DNA from: Paenibacillus mangrovi
GTDB taxonomy: Bacteria > Bacillota > Bacilli > Paenibacillales > Paenibacillaceae
Reading direction: 5' to 3'
Assembly: GCF_022898935.1 (NCBI RefSeq)
Contig: NZ_JALIRP010000002.1
Location: forward strand, 682,001 to 746,000
DNA length: 64,000 nt
This document shows, one piece after another, positions 1 to 9,633 of the stretch (position 1 is the first letter of the stretch; the number at the start of each line of letters is the position of its first letter). A program made the translations under genes and the position numbers. Below the pieces are notes generated by a model that was not told where the DNA came from, searched no databases, and saw only the letters and a list, made by a program, of their open reading frames with translations.

Positions 1-140
1 CGCGGACCGGAGTATTTCGGACCCAGCACTTCCTTGGGAATTTCGAATGGAGCTTCCCAAAGCCTTTTGTACCAACCGCCTTCAGGATGAGGCTGCAGAT
101 CCAAGGTTTTGACCAATGGGGACAATAACGTTTGATTCAT
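1..140 (-). CDS. Cupin_5 (DUF985) family protein, 5' part only
   Basis: Only the first 46 codons lie in the window; the gene continues off the left edge. The ATG is at 140, with a purine-rich GAAGG stretch about 9 bases upstream. The peptide begins MNQTLLSPLVKTLDLQPHPE and continues with GGWYKRLWEAP. The 'L-x-P-H-P-E-G-G-W-Y' pattern is, from memory, typical of the N-terminus of the DUF985/cupin_5 family, small single-domain cupins of poorly known function (some bind sugars or nucleotides). It lies downstream of the GH3 gene in the same direction, about 200 bases away. No function is assigned beyond the fold. Confidence 0.6.
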   Translation of the reverse strand, partial: MNQTLLSPLVKTLDLQPHPEGGWYKRLWEAPFEIPKEVLGPKYSGP

Positions 141-338
141 GTTTTTCGGCCTTCTTTCTGTGTCGGGACTTAGATAGAATCCTCATGTAAGTAAACTTGT
201 CCTAAGGGAATCTGCCATTTACTTTATCAAATCCGGTCCAAGCTTGTAAATGATTAGATTCCGTGTGCAGAAGGCTCTGATGCCTTTTCTACATCATTCC
301 CCGATTTGCCTCCAAATTCGGCAGATATCTGTGCCTCT

Positions 339-2612
339 CTACTGGCGGTAAGTTTTGGTTCGTTCATCTTCAATAACGCCCTGCCAGTTTAAGCCATACG
401 CGAAATCATACATATGATTTTCCGAATCCTTATAGCACTCCATGTCAAGAGGCACATCTTCCAGCTGAAGCTCAACTGTGTTCATGTCGGCAGGCATTTG
501 CATCGGAAGGAGTCCGGAGGGCTCGGCTTCGCCTGACAACATATCCATCAAGGCCTGATCCTGCATGCCAAAGTTGGCAATGATCGTGTCCACGTAAGGC
601 TCGAATTCACCCACCACCGCCGGATTAGAGAGCAGCATGCTGACAATAACCGGCTTGCCCTTCATCGCTTCGGCCGTTTTCAGGATCATATCCAGATCCG
701 CTTCATTATGCGTCGCTACGGTTTTACCCTTGTAGGAACGGTTCAATACATCATTTTCACGCGGATCTCCGGCAAGAGAGACCGTGCGCGCAAGTTCAGC
801 CGTATAGGGTTTAAACTGCAGACTGATCGGCACGTAGCCGCTACCTCCGCGGTCGGCATCTTCCTGACTGTACCCGATGCCCGATTGCGGATTGGTAATG
901 AATACGAGGCCCGCATCCGCCTCTTCCGGATTCTCGGTTAACGTAAAGTATTTGGACACGATATCCAGACTCACGGGATACTCCAGCTTCTCAGGGGTCG
1001 GGTTACCGAACCAGTCCTTGCCCGCTGGTGTATAGCGCTTCGGAATGAACAGCTTGGTTTTCTTTGCAAGAGGAAGCACGTTATTTTTATTTTTGAGCAG
1101 GACAACCGATTTTAATTGAGCTTCATAACCCGCCTTGGCAAATTCGGGACATCCTACAATTTCCTTACTTTGCTCAGGAATTAGATAAGGGTTTTCGAAC
1201 AAACCGAGACGGAATATATTCAGCAGGAGCCGTACGGCCGATGCCTCAAAACGCTGGCGCATAAAGGCTTCGCCATGCTCCAAGACTCCCATTTGGTATG
1301 CCTCCAGCACAGGTCCGATTTCATTGTTGCCGCCAAATTGATCCACACCCGCCATCAGCAGCTTATAGTGCCGCTCTGCGACGCTCAGGTGCTCAACACC
1401 CCATGATTTGCCTGACAGGAAGGAGTCTTTGCTGACCGTTTCATCAGCGGTGATCAACCAATCCGTGCAGACAACGCCGTCATAGCCATATTCATCCCGC
1501 AACAGGTCTCGGATCAGGTATTTATTATAGGAGTTGCCAACATTTTCGCCGTTCACCTGATCCTGTCCGAACGAAATCGTGTAATACGGCATAACAGCCG
1601 AAGCTTTGCCCGTCTTCCCGTCCAGCTTGAAGGCTCCGTCAATAAAAGGCTTCAAATGATCGTTAAAGCGGCCCCCTGGATATACGGCATATTTGCCGCT
1701 TCCAAAATGGGCGTCGCGGCCGCCTTCGCCGGAACCGCCACCAGGCCAATGCTTCACCATGGCGTTCACGCTGTCCAGTCCCCAACCTTCCGCAAGCTCA
1801 CGTTCTCCTTCGGAATTTTGGAATCCGTCCACATAAGCGCGGGCCATATCCGTTGACAGCTTTGGATCTTCGCCAAAGGTCCCGTTAAACCGGAACCAGC
1901 GCGGGTCGGTGGCTATGTCCACCTGCGGTGAAAGGGCTGTCGTTATGCCCAAAGCTCTGTATTCCTTCGAAGCGATTTCACCGAACTTGCGGGTAACCTC
2001 AGGATCGAAGGTCGCTGCCAGTCCGAGCGATTCCGGCCACATGGAGACGACGCCGCCAGAGCCGACGTTGAATTCTGCACTGGAGTCCGAACCGTGACGA
2101 GGATCCGAGCTGTTATTGGCAGGAATGCCGAGCCCGTTACCCTCCGCAAAAGCCTGCACTTTATTATTCCAATGAGCTGCAACTTCTGGGCTTTGAACTG
2201 TCGTGATCAGAATATGGCGCAGATGATCCTGTTCCAAAAACGCCTTTTGCTCATCGGTAAGCTCCCACGGCTCTGCTCCGCTCTCTTCATATGTCTTGCC
2301 GTTATAAGTTGCAGCAAACCAACCGTTGCTTGCAGCGGGCACAGCTTGATGTCTGCTGTACAACATTAATCCAGCGATCTGTTCGACCGTCATTTTGGAA
2401 GCAAGGTCCTTTGCCCGCTCCTTTGCAGGCAGCCGCCAGTCCTCATAAGGATCCAGCTTTCCGTTCTTGCCAAGATCCTTAAAGAAATATCCGTCCTGCT
2501 CTAGTATGCGGATACCAGAAGATCGGGAGTACCCAAGAGTGGGTCCTCCCTGGTTATGAACGTATGCAATATCATCCAGTTTTCCGTTTGTCTTGTTATT
2601 GTTGTTATTCAT
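339..2612 (-). CDS. Glycoside hydrolase family 3 beta-glucosidase-type enzyme
   Basis: 757 residues from the ATG at 2612, chosen because GAAGGGAG lies 10 bases upstream; an in-frame start at 2639 has no such site. GH3 enzymes remove terminal beta-linked sugars from oligosaccharides by a retaining mechanism. Visible: the N-terminal barrel with KHWPGGG near residues 287-293, and VCTDW near 381-385, whose Asp384 fits the GH3 nucleophile. A C-terminal alpha/beta sandwich follows (LKSVVLLKN about 505-515). No signal peptide, so probably cytoplasmic, acting on imported oligosaccharides. The gene is monocistronic or pairs with the cupin gene. A perfect cre box lies between its -10 and the start codon, so CcpA repression is expected. 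Substrate (glucoside or xyloside) cannot be decided by eye. Confidence 0.93.
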   Translation of the reverse strand: MNNNNNKTNGKLDDIAYVHNQGGPTLGYSRSSGIRILEQDGYFFKDLGKNGKLDPYEDWRLPAKERAKDLASKMTVEQIAGLMLYSRHQAVPAASNGWFAATYNGKTYEESGAEPWELTDEQKAFLEQDHLRHILITTVQSPEVAAHWNNKVQAFAEGNGLGIPANNSSDPRHGSDSSAEFNVGSGGVVSMWPESLGLAATFDPEVTRKFGEIASKEYRALGITTALSPQVDIATDPRWFRFNGTFGEDPKLSTDMARAYVDGFQNSEGERELAEGWGLDSVNAMVKHWPGGGSGEGGRDAHFGSGKYAVYPGGRFNDHLKPFIDGAFKLDGKTGKASAVMPYYTISFGQDQVNGENVGNSYNKYLIRDLLRDEYGYDGVVCTDWLITADETVSKDSFLSGKSWGVEHLSVAERHYKLLMAGVDQFGGNNEIGPVLEAYQMGVLEHGEAFMRQRFEASAVRLLLNIFRLGLFENPYLIPEQSKEIVGCPEFAKAGYEAQLKSVVLLKNKNNVLPLAKKTKLFIPKRYTPAGKDWFGNPTPEKLEYPVSLDIVSKYFTLTENPEEADAGLVFITNPQSGIGYSQEDADRGGSGYVPISLQFKPYTAELARTVSLAGDPRENDVLNRSYKGKTVATHNEADLDMILKTAEAMKGKPVIVSMLLSNPAVVGEFEPYVDTIIANFGMQDQALMDMLSGEAEPSGLLPMQMPADMNTVELQLEDVPLDMECYKDSENHMYDFAYGLNWQGVIEDERTKTYRQ

Positions 2613-2668
2613 GTGTGTACAACTCCCTTCAAACCGCACATTACAGTCCTAGTGTTGAATAAAGTATC

Positions 2669-2682
2669 TGAAAGCGATTACA
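2669..2682 (-). promoter_or_regulatory. cre box (CcpA operator) of the GH3 gene
   Basis: TGAAAGCGATTACA matches all defined positions of the cre consensus TGWNANCGNTNWCA. A TATAAT -10 element reads on the minus strand at 2693-2688, so the box lies at about the transcription start, where bound CcpA would block initiation. Repression during growth on preferred sugars is the natural inference for a glycosidase gene. Confidence 0.75.
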
Positions 2683-2689
2683 GTAATAT

Positions 2690-2728
2690 TATAAAAGAAA
2701 CCGCCCCTCTCAAGACAGGCGGCGGCTT
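2690..2728 (-). terminator. Terminator of the AraC-GH39 gene
   Basis: On the minus strand an AAGCCGCC...GGCGGTTT hairpin is followed by TTTCTTTTAT. It lies downstream of the AraC-GH39 stop codon and directly before the GH3 promoter, so it separates the two transcripts. Confidence 0.6.
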
Positions 2729-2838
2729 ATCATGTTTAGCTGCATTTTTTAATCATTTTTGTGAAACCCGTTTGAATAACCGATCTCTGAGACATTAAAA
2801 AATGACATAGCCCAGAGGATTCAGTGACAGATTTCCCC

Positions 2839-5367
2839 TTATTTCAGTGGGATCAGCTCCATCAGCTCAATGGCATGCGGCTCGAGTACGACAGTGTAGG
2901 TGATATTGTCTTCAATATCGATCTGGCTAACCTTCATCCGTGGTCTTGCAAAAGCTTTTAAATAATCGATCTCCTCTGCGTTCACATATTCCGGCGCCCC
3001 CATGCGAACCCACTCGTCATAGCTGCTGCCAAACTTCCTGGACAACATATAGGTGACCATCCGGTAGCGCCCTTTGGGAATATGGTGCAGGTCCAGCTCG
3101 AGTTTTACCGTTTTTTCCTCTTTAAATCCGTTGTACCTGTTTTTCTCGTCAATAAACGAGATATCGCCAAGAGCATACAGATTATCGAAGTGACAGTAAT
3201 TGTAGCTCAGCAGCTGATATCCCCCTCTTCCCTCCGTGGCAACATAACACTCTCCGCGGGCCACCAGACGGTCTCCGAGCTTGGCCAAAAATTCGTACCC
3301 CAGCATCGCCGGCTTAGGAATACCATACTGAGCGATGAGCCCCAGCCCCCCGTGAAACAACAGCTCGGAGGCTGGAGTCTCCTCGATGTTGTCGCTGAGC
3401 ACCCAATAACCGAAGCCCTCGATCCGGTCCAGGTTTTCGACGACGTTTTTAACGATATAGGCAGCCTTGTACAGTGTGTCATTCGTCAGCTCGCGATGAT
3501 ATGCCGTTGAATTCCATTCTGTTAGATAGAGCGGAAAATGAGACAGCCCAAGCTCTGCAAGCATGGACTTTTCGTTCTCCAGCATCTCTTGGAGATAGTC
3601 GGGATTAGGCGATATGCCGCCAAACTCCTCCAGCAGCGCCCGATAGGGTGCAAGCTTGTACAGCCGGGTGATTTCCTCCGTATTCACCATCTCATCCAGC
3701 TGTTCATGCGGATAAAAGTGAACGGGGATGAAGTCCGGCAGACAGTCATTTTCCCAGCAAAAGGCAAAAAAATCACGGTTGAATGTTTCGGAACGAAGCG
3801 TAATAATCCGCCCAGGCGCCCCAATCTGCAGCCGCTGTGAGACTTGTTTGACCGTACGGTAGGTTTGCAGATAAAACTCCATATACTCCTGCGGTGAGCC
3901 TGGCCAGAACACATCAAACTCCGGTTCATTCCAGAACTCCAGCTTCCAGCTTTCTACTTCAGCCGTTCCATATCGATGCATGCAGTGGCGCAAAAACCGG
4001 CCGACCAACTCGCTCCAGCGCTCTGCGGATTTCGGACCACTGACATAGCTGGACTTGTAAAATACTTTTTCCTCAGGACTCGCTGCCAGATGGGACGGCA
4101 TAAATCCAAGCTCTACAAAGGGCTTCAGACCGATAGACAGCAGGAAATCAAAGAGCTGGTCTACGAAACGGAAATTATAATGGGGATCCCCTACGTCATC
4201 CTCACGGTACACCATCATCTCGTCATCAAAAATGCCGTGAAACCGGATGCTGCGGAAAGGACAGTGCTTTTGGACATACCGGAGATGATTCTGTACATCC
4301 GCGTGCAGACCTTCCTTTGCTTTTCCGATGGTGATCACGTTTTTCCATGTATGCCGGATCAGGCTGCCGCTCGCAGAGAAATTCAGTTCTCCCACCGTTG
4401 TTGCCAGCGCCTGAACCTGCGGTTCCTCGTAGGACTTGCTCCGCTGTAAATATTGGCTAATAATCCCCAGTGCGCTCGACTGGTTGAAAGCCAGATAATT
4501 GGTGGCTGAAGGTTTCTGCTGCCGTTCCCCCATCCCCGGCCGGTACTGCTTCCGGTATTCGTTCGGCGTCATGTGATACCGATTTTTGAATGCCGAGTAA
4601 AAGGATTTCGTATTCGGAAAACCATGCTTCAGCGCAAGATCGGATATCCGCTCCTCTTCACAGCTCAGCAGCTCTTCCACCGCATTTTTCAGCCGGATGC
4701 TCGTCAGGTAGGACTGAAAGTTCAGACCGATATTGTCACTGAAAAATTTGGACAGGTACGGTACGGATAAAAATTCGCGGTCGGCGATGTCCTGAAGCGA
4801 TAGAGGTTCTTCATAATGCCCATCAATATAGGTGATGATGCGCATCATCCGCTCTTTGTATTTCTCATTCATGGCTTCGCTCTTAGCTTCAGTCCGGAAC
4901 TGCTGGGCCAGCGTCGATAAAACACCCAGCATCCGGATTTGCATTTCAAGCTCGTACACTTCTCCTTGCTTATACCGAAGCTGGACCATCTCAGCCAGCA
5001 GCTGGCGGATTCGGTCGATTCCCTGTCTCTGCTCCTTGCCTGCCGAACGGGAATCGCAGTCAAAATATACGGAGTCGAAGCCTTTCAGGTTCGTTTTAAT
5101 ATAGGTATCCGGAATTAGAAAGGTCGCAATGATGTTCATGTCCAGTCCGATGACCTCATGAACATGGCTTGAGTTGATGACGAACAGATCGCCTTCCGCC
5201 AGGGTATGCTGCCGGCTGTCCACGGTTACTTCCAGCGTGCCGCGGAGCACGAAGATGATTTCCAGGCTGTTGTGCCAATGGCTGGGCACATAGTTGACGC
5301 TGTGCAGGGAAACGTCGAAGGGCAGCGCTCCGTTTGTCTCCACAAATTCATAAATCGAATTCCTCAT
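2839..5367 (-). CDS. AraC-family regulator fused to a GH39 glycoside hydrolase domain
   Basis: 842 residues. The ATG at 5367 is preferred over one 20 codons upstream because AAGGAGG sits 5 bases before it. Domains: N-terminal cupin sensor (about 20-80, with HWHNSLEIIFVLRG), AraC double helix-turn-helix (about 185-275, ending FYSAFKNRYHMTPNEYRK), then a GH39 barrel from about 325. The barrel keeps both expected catalytic glutamates: FWNEPEF (acid/base, E481) and LTEWN (nucleophile, E617). GH39 members are beta-xylosidases or iduronidases. No signal peptide is seen. The sequence thus predicts a cytoplasmic protein that could both bind DNA and bind or cleave a glycoside. It lies between an esterase and a GH3 gene. 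Which activity matters in the cell is unknown. Confidence 0.9.
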   Translation of the reverse strand: MRNSIYEFVETNGALPFDVSLHSVNYVPSHWHNSLEIIFVLRGTLEVTVDSRQHTLAEGDLFVINSSHVHEVIGLDMNIIATFLIPDTYIKTNLKGFDSVYFDCDSRSAGKEQRQGIDRIRQLLAEMVQLRYKQGEVYELEMQIRMLGVLSTLAQQFRTEAKSEAMNEKYKERMMRIITYIDGHYEEPLSLQDIADREFLSVPYLSKFFSDNIGLNFQSYLTSIRLKNAVEELLSCEEERISDLALKHGFPNTKSFYSAFKNRYHMTPNEYRKQYRPGMGERQQKPSATNYLAFNQSSALGIISQYLQRSKSYEEPQVQALATTVGELNFSASGSLIRHTWKNVITIGKAKEGLHADVQNHLRYVQKHCPFRSIRFHGIFDDEMMVYREDDVGDPHYNFRFVDQLFDFLLSIGLKPFVELGFMPSHLAASPEEKVFYKSSYVSGPKSAERWSELVGRFLRHCMHRYGTAEVESWKLEFWNEPEFDVFWPGSPQEYMEFYLQTYRTVKQVSQRLQIGAPGRIITLRSETFNRDFFAFCWENDCLPDFIPVHFYPHEQLDEMVNTEEITRLYKLAPYRALLEEFGGISPNPDYLQEMLENEKSMLAELGLSHFPLYLTEWNSTAYHRELTNDTLYKAAYIVKNVVENLDRIEGFGYWVLSDNIEETPASELLFHGGLGLIAQYGIPKPAMLGYEFLAKLGDRLVARGECYVATEGRGGYQLLSYNYCHFDNLYALGDISFIDEKNRYNGFKEEKTVKLELDLHHIPKGRYRMVTYMLSRKFGSSYDEWVRMGAPEYVNAEEIDYLKAFARPRMKVSQIDIEDNITYTVVLEPHAIELMELIPLK

Positions 5368-5485
5368 CCGTGCCTCCTTGGGCATGCCATTTGTCTTACA
5401 AAAATCTCTATCAAACGAAATGGACATCGTACTTTGGTATGATAAGCTATTGTATCAATAATCCAGTCGTCTTACCACGGGCTAG

Positions 5486-6970
5486 TTATTCTCCCGTCAA
5501 CATTCGTCGTTTCTCAGCTTCTGGATTCTGGACGGCTCCGCTTTTTTCTGCAAACAGCATCGTCCACCGCTTGTCTTCCTCATATGCCGGCCAGTTTAAT
5601 TTCTCTGTGGACGGATTTCCGCTCTTGGCAAAAGCGACCCAGGCATCCTGCATCTGTTCGGCCATGTCCCGCATCCTCGCATCGACCGGAAGGCCCGTAG
5701 CTTGAAGCAGGTCCAGATTATTGAGCACAAACGGAATTTCTGCCGAATGAAAGGCCTTGCCCAGCAAAGGATGATCCGGAATCATGCTGAAATCATAACG
5801 GTACATCCATACAGGTGCATGCTCACGCTGGACATCTGCAAATTGCAGAGCAGATCTCCAGAAGTACAGATCGGTCATTGCCTGACGCTGACCTTCGACT
5901 GTTAGCGGATACGCTTCAATCCAGGATGCAGCCTCCGGCGCCCCTGTGACTGCGATATACGCTTTGGCATTCGCTTCCGCGGGCAATAACGGTGCGCCCT
6001 CCTTGATAAACAAAGCTCCTTCGTCGCGGTTGGTTCCGATGATGATCTCAATCCCCTCCGCTACCCCCTGTGAGATTGCCTCAAGAGGTGAAACGGGCAG
6101 CTCTTTCCCGTCAATCACGGGTTGAAAGAACATCACCGCTGCCGCGCCGGCGGCCCGCTTCAGCTTGTCCCCTGCCCGAAGAATTTCTTCTGTCGGCACC
6201 TCTGCCAGCTTTTTCAGCTCGTCCTCATGGACGCCCAGCTCATCAAGCAAAGATTTTGTCAATATCCGTCCATGCCGTTCCGGGATGGCCTGAGATGCAC
6301 CGCTCTGCATAATGGCCCGTTTGAACAGGCCTTTCGCTTTCGGCATAGCCATCAGCGCGGCAATGCTCATGCTACCGGCTGATTCACCGAATACCGTCAC
6401 TTCGTTTGGATCTCCCCCGAATGCGGCTATATTGCCTTGAACCCATTCAAGTGCGGCGATTTGATCCAAGAGACCAGCGTTGCTGACATATCCGTCATCC
6501 TCGTTATCTGAATAATGCCCTAGTGGCGTAAAGCCTAGCGGCCCAAGCCGGTAGCTCAAAGAGACGACGATCAGACCGCCCCGGCCCGCCAGCATCCCGC
6601 CGTCATAGATCGGCAGGCCACCCCCACCTGTTACGAAAGCCCCGCCATGGATCCACACCATAACGGGTAAGGGACTTGCCGGTGGAGTATCCGGTGCCCA
6701 TACGTTGACATACAAACAATCTTCTGACTGCGGAATATCACCACGCTTTAGCCTAAAAGCTCCCCCTGAAGGATCCACCGGCTGGGGTGCAAGTGGACCG
6801 GGAGCATGCGCTTTCCTTATTCCTGTCCATGGCTGAACTGGGGCTGGTCTGCGGAACCGCCGCTCCCCGATGGGTGGTTCTGCAAAAGGGATCCCCTTCC
6901 AGGCTCTGACACCGTTTTGTCTAATTCCTTGTATTTGACCGCTATGTATGCGGATGATGAGATCGTCCAT
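5486..6970 (-). CDS. Type B carboxylesterase (para-nitrobenzyl esterase family)
   Basis: 494 residues from the ATG at 6970. An ATG three codons earlier is immediately preceded by AAAGG, too close, whereas the chosen start is about 8 bases from it. The alpha/beta-hydrolase fold hydrolyses carboxylic esters. Visible: HGGAF oxyanion-hole motif (about 108-112), FGESAGS with nucleophile Ser197, a NRDEG segment holding the acidic residue, and AFHSAEIPF with the likely catalytic His. No signal peptide, so cytoplasmic like B. subtilis PnbA. It precedes the AraC-GH39 gene by 118 bases on the same strand. In this carbohydrate setting it could remove acyl groups from plant-derived compounds, but that is inference from position only. 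Confidence 0.93.
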   Translation of the reverse strand: MDDLIIRIHSGQIQGIRQNGVRAWKGIPFAEPPIGERRFRRPAPVQPWTGIRKAHAPGPLAPQPVDPSGGAFRLKRGDIPQSEDCLYVNVWAPDTPPASPLPVMVWIHGGAFVTGGGGLPIYDGGMLAGRGGLIVVSLSYRLGPLGFTPLGHYSDNEDDGYVSNAGLLDQIAALEWVQGNIAAFGGDPNEVTVFGESAGSMSIAALMAMPKAKGLFKRAIMQSGASQAIPERHGRILTKSLLDELGVHEDELKKLAEVPTEEILRAGDKLKRAAGAAAVMFFQPVIDGKELPVSPLEAISQGVAEGIEIIIGTNRDEGALFIKEGAPLLPAEANAKAYIAVTGAPEAASWIEAYPLTVEGQRQAMTDLYFWRSALQFADVQREHAPVWMYRYDFSMIPDHPLLGKAFHSAEIPFVLNNLDLLQATGLPVDARMRDMAEQMQDAWVAFAKSGNPSTEKLNWPAYEEDKRWTMLFAEKSGAVQNPEAEKRRMLTGE

Positions 6971-7050
6971 TCGTGACATCCTTTCTGCGTTAACTTTGAT
7001 GCTTTAATTCTATCATTAAATGATGGTCAGCCCAATTTTCGACAGCATAC

Positions 7051-7076
7051 AAAAAAACCGCTCCAAAATGGAGCGG
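7051..7076 (-). terminator. Terminator of the pullulanase gene
   Basis: CCGCTCC/GGAGCGG stem with a five-base loop, followed on the minus strand by seven T residues. It lies 8 bases after the pulA stop. Confidence 0.85.
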
Positions 7077-7083
7077 CGATCTA

Positions 7084-9426
7084 TCAGCTAATCTTTTTAG
7101 AGCCGTCCGAACCGCTGCATATACGTACAGTAATGGCGCTTTGACCGTGTCCCAGTTCAATGAAACAATCCTGATCCGCGTCCTTCGCTTCCCAATCGTT
7201 CAGGCGGACAATATAGCCGATCCTTTTCACATACGCCGGTACGGTAAAAGAAGCTATGGCTTTGCCATACTCAACCCTCTCGAAATCCACGCGCTGTTCG
7301 CGCAGGCCGGTAGCCCACACCCACAAATTCCAGCCCTCGTATTTGCCGTCAGACCGCTCGTACTGGACTTCGACCCGTTTCGCCGGTCGCGGCGCGCCAC
7401 CTACCTCTTCGTACAGCACCATCATGGACAAAGCCTTAACGCCCACATGTTCATCCACCGTGAAATCAAACGCTTTATTCCCGGCATGTTCCGCATTCAC
7501 TGCCACTTTCCAGCCTGAGAGGGAGAAAGGAAGCTCCATCCGGATGTCATGTGAATTGGCATTATAAATGACGATGATATTTTTCCAGGTATCTCCGTTG
7601 GCAAAATCTTTAAGCATAAATGCCACCGTATTATCCTGGCAGTGGAGCACCTCCAGATGCTTTTCCACCTGTTCCTTCGAGGTCATGCGAAATGCAGGGT
7701 GGTTTCTCCGGAGCTCGATCAGGCCGCGGTAATAGTCGAAGACTGGCTTGAATTTCCGCTTATTCTCCCACCGGATTGCATTCACAATATCACCGCTGCG
7801 GTAGCTGTTGTGATCCCCGTATTTGGTCCGGAGCATCTCGTCACCGGCCTGGATCATAGGAATCCCCTGGGAGGTCAGCACAATGCCGTTGGCCAAAATG
7901 GCTCTCTTTACGGTCTCGCTTTGTAAAATATGATCGCTGCTCACGCTGCGGTACGGATCGGAACGCTCCACTGCTTCCCGCAGATCGCCTCCGTGGGTAA
8001 GCTTACCGTCCCGAATCTCCTGAAATCCGGCCTCGCTGCGGAGTCCCTGCGTGGTTAGAACCTTATCCCATAAATTCAGATTATCATGGACGGTTACGTA
8101 ATTAATCGTTTCCAGCGGCGAATCCGCAAAATCGAACACGGCTCCCTTTACGCCTTCCAATATTGCCGCTTCCTGCTCAGGCTGACCTGTTGCAAAGCCT
8201 TTCCCGCTACCATCACTGTCTCCTTTAATGGCGCCACGGAAATGGTCGTTAAATACGGCAAACCCAAGGCTCCTCTGACTGCCTTTCAGCGTTTGCTTCT
8301 TTAGCGTCGTTTCCCCTCCTGTCCATGGCTCTCCGTAGATTAGCAGCGATGGGGCGACTTCACGGTGAAGCTCCTCAGCAATTTGTGCCACAGTGTCTGT
8401 GTCGATGAGTCCCATCAAGTCGAAACGAAACCCGTCGATATGATATTCCTCGGCCCAATAGCGCACTGAATCCAGAATATACTTCCGGACCATGGGACGC
8501 TCCGTGTCCAGCTCATTGCCTACACCGGAACCGTTCGAGAGCTTTCCATCTGCGTCCCTGCGGTAATAATAGCCCGGCACAACCGCTTCAAACGGCCCGG
8601 CATCCACACTGAATGTATGGTTATATACGACGTCCATGATGACCCGTATCCCTTTTTGATGCAGCGCCATCACCATTTCCTTGAACTCGAGGATCCGAAC
8701 ACCCGGCAATTGCGGATCAGTCGCATAAGCCCCCTCAGGTACATTGAAATGATGCGGATCGTAGCCCCAGTTGTATTTCAACCCGGTCCAATCCGGATTA
8801 TCCACCTGAAGTTCATTCACCGTTTTAAAATCAAACAACGGCAGCAGGTGTACATGTGTCACGCCCAGCTCCTGAAGGTGATCGATGCCGATCTTGTTCT
8901 CTTCCGAATCCCGCAGCCCTGTTTCCGTAAATGCTTTGAATTTGCCTTTATACTTAAAACCTGATTCCGGGTCTGCCGAAAAATCGCGTACATGCAGCTC
9001 ATACAGCACGACATCCTCCAGCCCTTCCAGAGGCGGCCGCTTCTCATCCTCCCATCCAGGCGGATTCCAGGCCTTCATATCGACAATCGCCGACCTGGAC
9101 CCATTGGCACTGACTGCGTGTGAATATGGGTCTGCCGCGTAACGGATGTTCCCATCCTTCCCTTCGATCTTGTACATATAGTATCGACCGGCGAGATCAC
9201 CGAAGAAGCGCAGAAACCAGACGCCGTCTTTCCACTTCTTCATGCCAATTTCAAAGCCATCTGTATGAACGGTAACCTCTCCGTTCTCGTCATAGCTCCC
9301 AGCATCCTGATATAGAGCCAGCGTCACCTTCACCGCATCCGGAGCCCACAGCTTAAAAATACTTTCCGTTCTTGAATAATTGCAGCCCAAATCTCTGCCG
9401 TCATAATAATCTGTTAATTCATTCAT
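7084..9426 (-). CDS. pulA: Type I pullulanase
   Basis: 780 residues, ATG at 9426 with GGTGGTG about 9 bases upstream. The enzyme hydrolyses alpha-1,6 branch points in pullulan, glycogen or limit dextrins. An N-terminal CBM48-like beta domain (about 20-115) precedes the GH13 barrel. Visible: the type I signature YNWGYDP (218-224), DVVYNH (265-270), GFRFDLMG with nucleophile Asp336, GEPW with acid/base Glu366, and VTVHDN (444-449). A C-terminal beta domain ends the chain. No signal peptide, so intracellular, as expected for the glycogen or maltodextrin debranching enzyme of Bacillales. It appears to be a single-gene transcript ended by its own hairpin. Confidence 0.96.
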   Translation of the reverse strand: MNELTDYYDGRDLGCNYSRTESIFKLWAPDAVKVTLALYQDAGSYDENGEVTVHTDGFEIGMKKWKDGVWFLRFFGDLAGRYYMYKIEGKDGNIRYAADPYSHAVSANGSRSAIVDMKAWNPPGWEDEKRPPLEGLEDVVLYELHVRDFSADPESGFKYKGKFKAFTETGLRDSEENKIGIDHLQELGVTHVHLLPLFDFKTVNELQVDNPDWTGLKYNWGYDPHHFNVPEGAYATDPQLPGVRILEFKEMVMALHQKGIRVIMDVVYNHTFSVDAGPFEAVVPGYYYRRDADGKLSNGSGVGNELDTERPMVRKYILDSVRYWAEEYHIDGFRFDLMGLIDTDTVAQIAEELHREVAPSLLIYGEPWTGGETTLKKQTLKGSQRSLGFAVFNDHFRGAIKGDSDGSGKGFATGQPEQEAAILEGVKGAVFDFADSPLETINYVTVHDNLNLWDKVLTTQGLRSEAGFQEIRDGKLTHGGDLREAVERSDPYRSVSSDHILQSETVKRAILANGIVLTSQGIPMIQAGDEMLRTKYGDHNSYRSGDIVNAIRWENKRKFKPVFDYYRGLIELRRNHPAFRMTSKEQVEKHLEVLHCQDNTVAFMLKDFANGDTWKNIIVIYNANSHDIRMELPFSLSGWKVAVNAEHAGNKAFDFTVDEHVGVKALSMMVLYEEVGGAPRPAKRVEVQYERSDGKYEGWNLWVWATGLREQRVDFERVEYGKAIASFTVPAYVKRIGYIVRLNDWEAKDADQDCFIELGHGQSAITVRICSGSDGSKKIS

Positions 9427-9572
9427 GATTTATACACCACCACATAATTGACATTCGATGTATGCAAAATCCCTTTCTACACATCCTATGTGTCTTTATT
9501 GCCATTTGTAAGGGTTTATATGCGTTGTATCCGCCCAAATTATCGCTTGCTGAAGAGCAAAAGGCCTATCCG

Positions 9573-9622
9573 GAAAAAAAAAGACGTGCCAGATGACGAT
9601 CGTCATCTTAGCACGTCTTTTC
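9573..9622 (-). terminator. Terminator of the sdaAB-sdaAA-gcvH transcript
   Basis: Long, nearly perfect hairpin: AAAGACGTGC pairs with GCACGTCTTT, and the inner AGATGACGATCGTCATCT is itself palindromic. It has A/T runs on both sides, so it may work in both directions. It follows the gcvH stop by 11 bases. Confidence 0.85.
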
Positions 9623-9633
9623 TTCGCGCAATG

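Noticed and set aside
240..300. AAGGC/GCCTT hairpin after the GH3 gene
   Set aside because: Short five-base stem with no clear T-run on the minus strand; not confident enough to call a terminator.
6980..7040. cre-like sequence TTTCTGCGTTAACT upstream of the carboxylesterase gene
   Set aside because: Three mismatches to the consensus, including conserved G and A positions.
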